Source: Clostridiales bacterium (GTDB taxonomy: Bacteria; Bacillota; Clostridia; Lachnospirales; Lachnospiraceae). Taken from it: DNA of 64,000 nucleotides. A program made the position numbers and the translations under genes. The notes under the pieces were generated by a model. That model did no database searches, had not been told where the DNA came from, and saw nothing but the letters and a program-made list of their open reading frames with translations. The stretch is taken from positions 62,001 through 126,000 of the forward strand of contig JAHYZV010000004.1 of NCBI GenBank assembly GCA_019424245.1, written 5' to 3'. Shown here in pieces: positions 63,599-64,000 of this stretch. Positions within the stretch are counted from its first letter, which is position 1. Every line of letters begins with the position of its first letter.

Positions 63599-63685
63599 AA
63601 CACACCTCATTCTTTAAGTATCTGTTTTGTTGATTCTATATTCTTTATAACAATTCTGCTTTCTATACATAATATGATTCTGTGG

Positions 63686-63710
63686 ATTGTAAAGCAATGC
63701 TGCAATCCGG
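63686..63710. repeat. Dispersed hairpin repeat, family B copy 3 (short)
   Basis: GGATTG and CAATCC flank TAAAGCAATGCTG, a shortened version of the hairpins at 3699-3734 and 30066-30099. It lies between recR and the JetA-like gene and is followed by GGCTG-CACC-AGCC. Confidence 0.45.
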
Positions 63711-63736
63711 CTGCACCAGCCAGATTCAAAGCCACA

Positions 63737-64000
63737 CTATAACTCAGTTCTTCCATCCAACGCCCTAAGAAGTGTAACCTCATCTATATATTCAAGGTCT
63801 CCGCCTACCGGCACACCACTTGCTATTCGTGTAACCCTGATTCCTGCCTGTTTTATCATCTTGCTTATATACATAGCTGTTGTCTCACCCTCCAGGTTGG
63901 AATTCGTTGCTATGATAACCTCATCAACATCCTTCTGAAGTCTTTTCATGAGTTCTGCAAGCTTGATATCTGATGGTCCTATTCCAAGCATAGGACTTAT
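63737..64000 (-). CDS. recR: Recombination protein RecR, partial (5' part beyond window)
   Basis: The last 87 residues are present: [18 protein letters not shown], then the Toprim portion [20 protein letters not shown], and [29 protein letters not shown] at the end, the canonical RecR C-terminus. RecR with RecO and RecF helps load RecA at gaps. The frame remains open to the right edge. It lies upstream of the SMC-like operon on the same strand. Confidence 0.97.
   Translation of the reverse strand: MSPMLGIGPSDIKLAELMKRLQKDVDEVIIATNSNLEGETTAMYISKMIKQAGIRVTRIASGVPVGGDLEYIDEVTLLRALDGRTEL

Overview
The window is a low-GC, gram-positive-type chromosome segment. It carries a split glgC/glgD pair, spoVG, a long-form PRPP synthetase, a Lachnospiraceae-type flagellin with csrA, and two very large surface pectin enzymes (a PL9-type pectate lyase and a CE8 pectinesterase). 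This combination suggests a pectin-degrading, motile gut Lachnospiraceae, most like Lachnospira ([Eubacterium] eligens). The assignment is inferred from gene content; no database was searched. No rRNA, tRNA, CRISPR array or complete insertion sequence was seen.

Layout. 0-3.6 kb: a LytTR/GHKL two-component system (kinase cut by the left edge) and an overlapping DUF3990/HTH pair that looks like a toxin-antitoxin module. 3.6-10.5 kb: the whole F1Fo ATP synthase operon on the minus strand (atpB-E-F-[H-A]-G-D-C), with delta and alpha fused into one 673-codon gene. 11-16 kb: an ECF sigma factor with a membrane anti-sigma candidate, a GltD-like oxidoreductase, a CapA-like lipoprotein and a small unknown protein. 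16.2-34.7 kb: the pectate lyase and pectinesterase with an AraC regulator divergent from the latter. Between them lie Rpn remnants, a MATE exporter, ilvE, an HMGL-type aldolase with tandem palindromic operators, mfd and pth. 34.7-44.3 kb: an orphan ABC ATPase, spoVG, glgD/glgC, murC, a DnaA-box cluster in front of a dnaD/dnaI-like replication-loader operon, and prs. 45-50 kb: an Rpn nuclease gene with an internal start and a duplicated free-standing tail, flagellin with a leader that looks CsrA-controlled, csrA, and a small tyrosine recombinase between 35-36 bp inverted repeats. 50-53.6 kb: an Fe-alcohol dehydrogenase under a Rex-type operator, and transketolase. 53.6-64 kb: a MukBEF/Wadjet-like three-gene SMC operon downstream of recR (cut by the right edge), followed by a separately promoted TPR protein with a degenerate AAA-like C-terminus.

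Working together: the two pectin enzymes share a signal peptide, a PxTGD motif, a C-terminal membrane segment and a basic tail, so they are probably displayed on the cell surface, with the AraC protein as the likely local regulator. CsrA and the flagellin leader look like a post-transcriptional circuit. The recR-linked SMC operon has MukF/MukE/MukB-like members (JetA/B/C-like) but no JetD nuclease gene inside the window, so it could be a chromosome-maintenance condensin or an unusual defence system.

The window also holds several dispersed structured repeats. One is a ~90 bp family in three copies with a compensatory stem change; another is a hairpin-plus-Shine-Dalgarno element shared by the atp and SMC operons.
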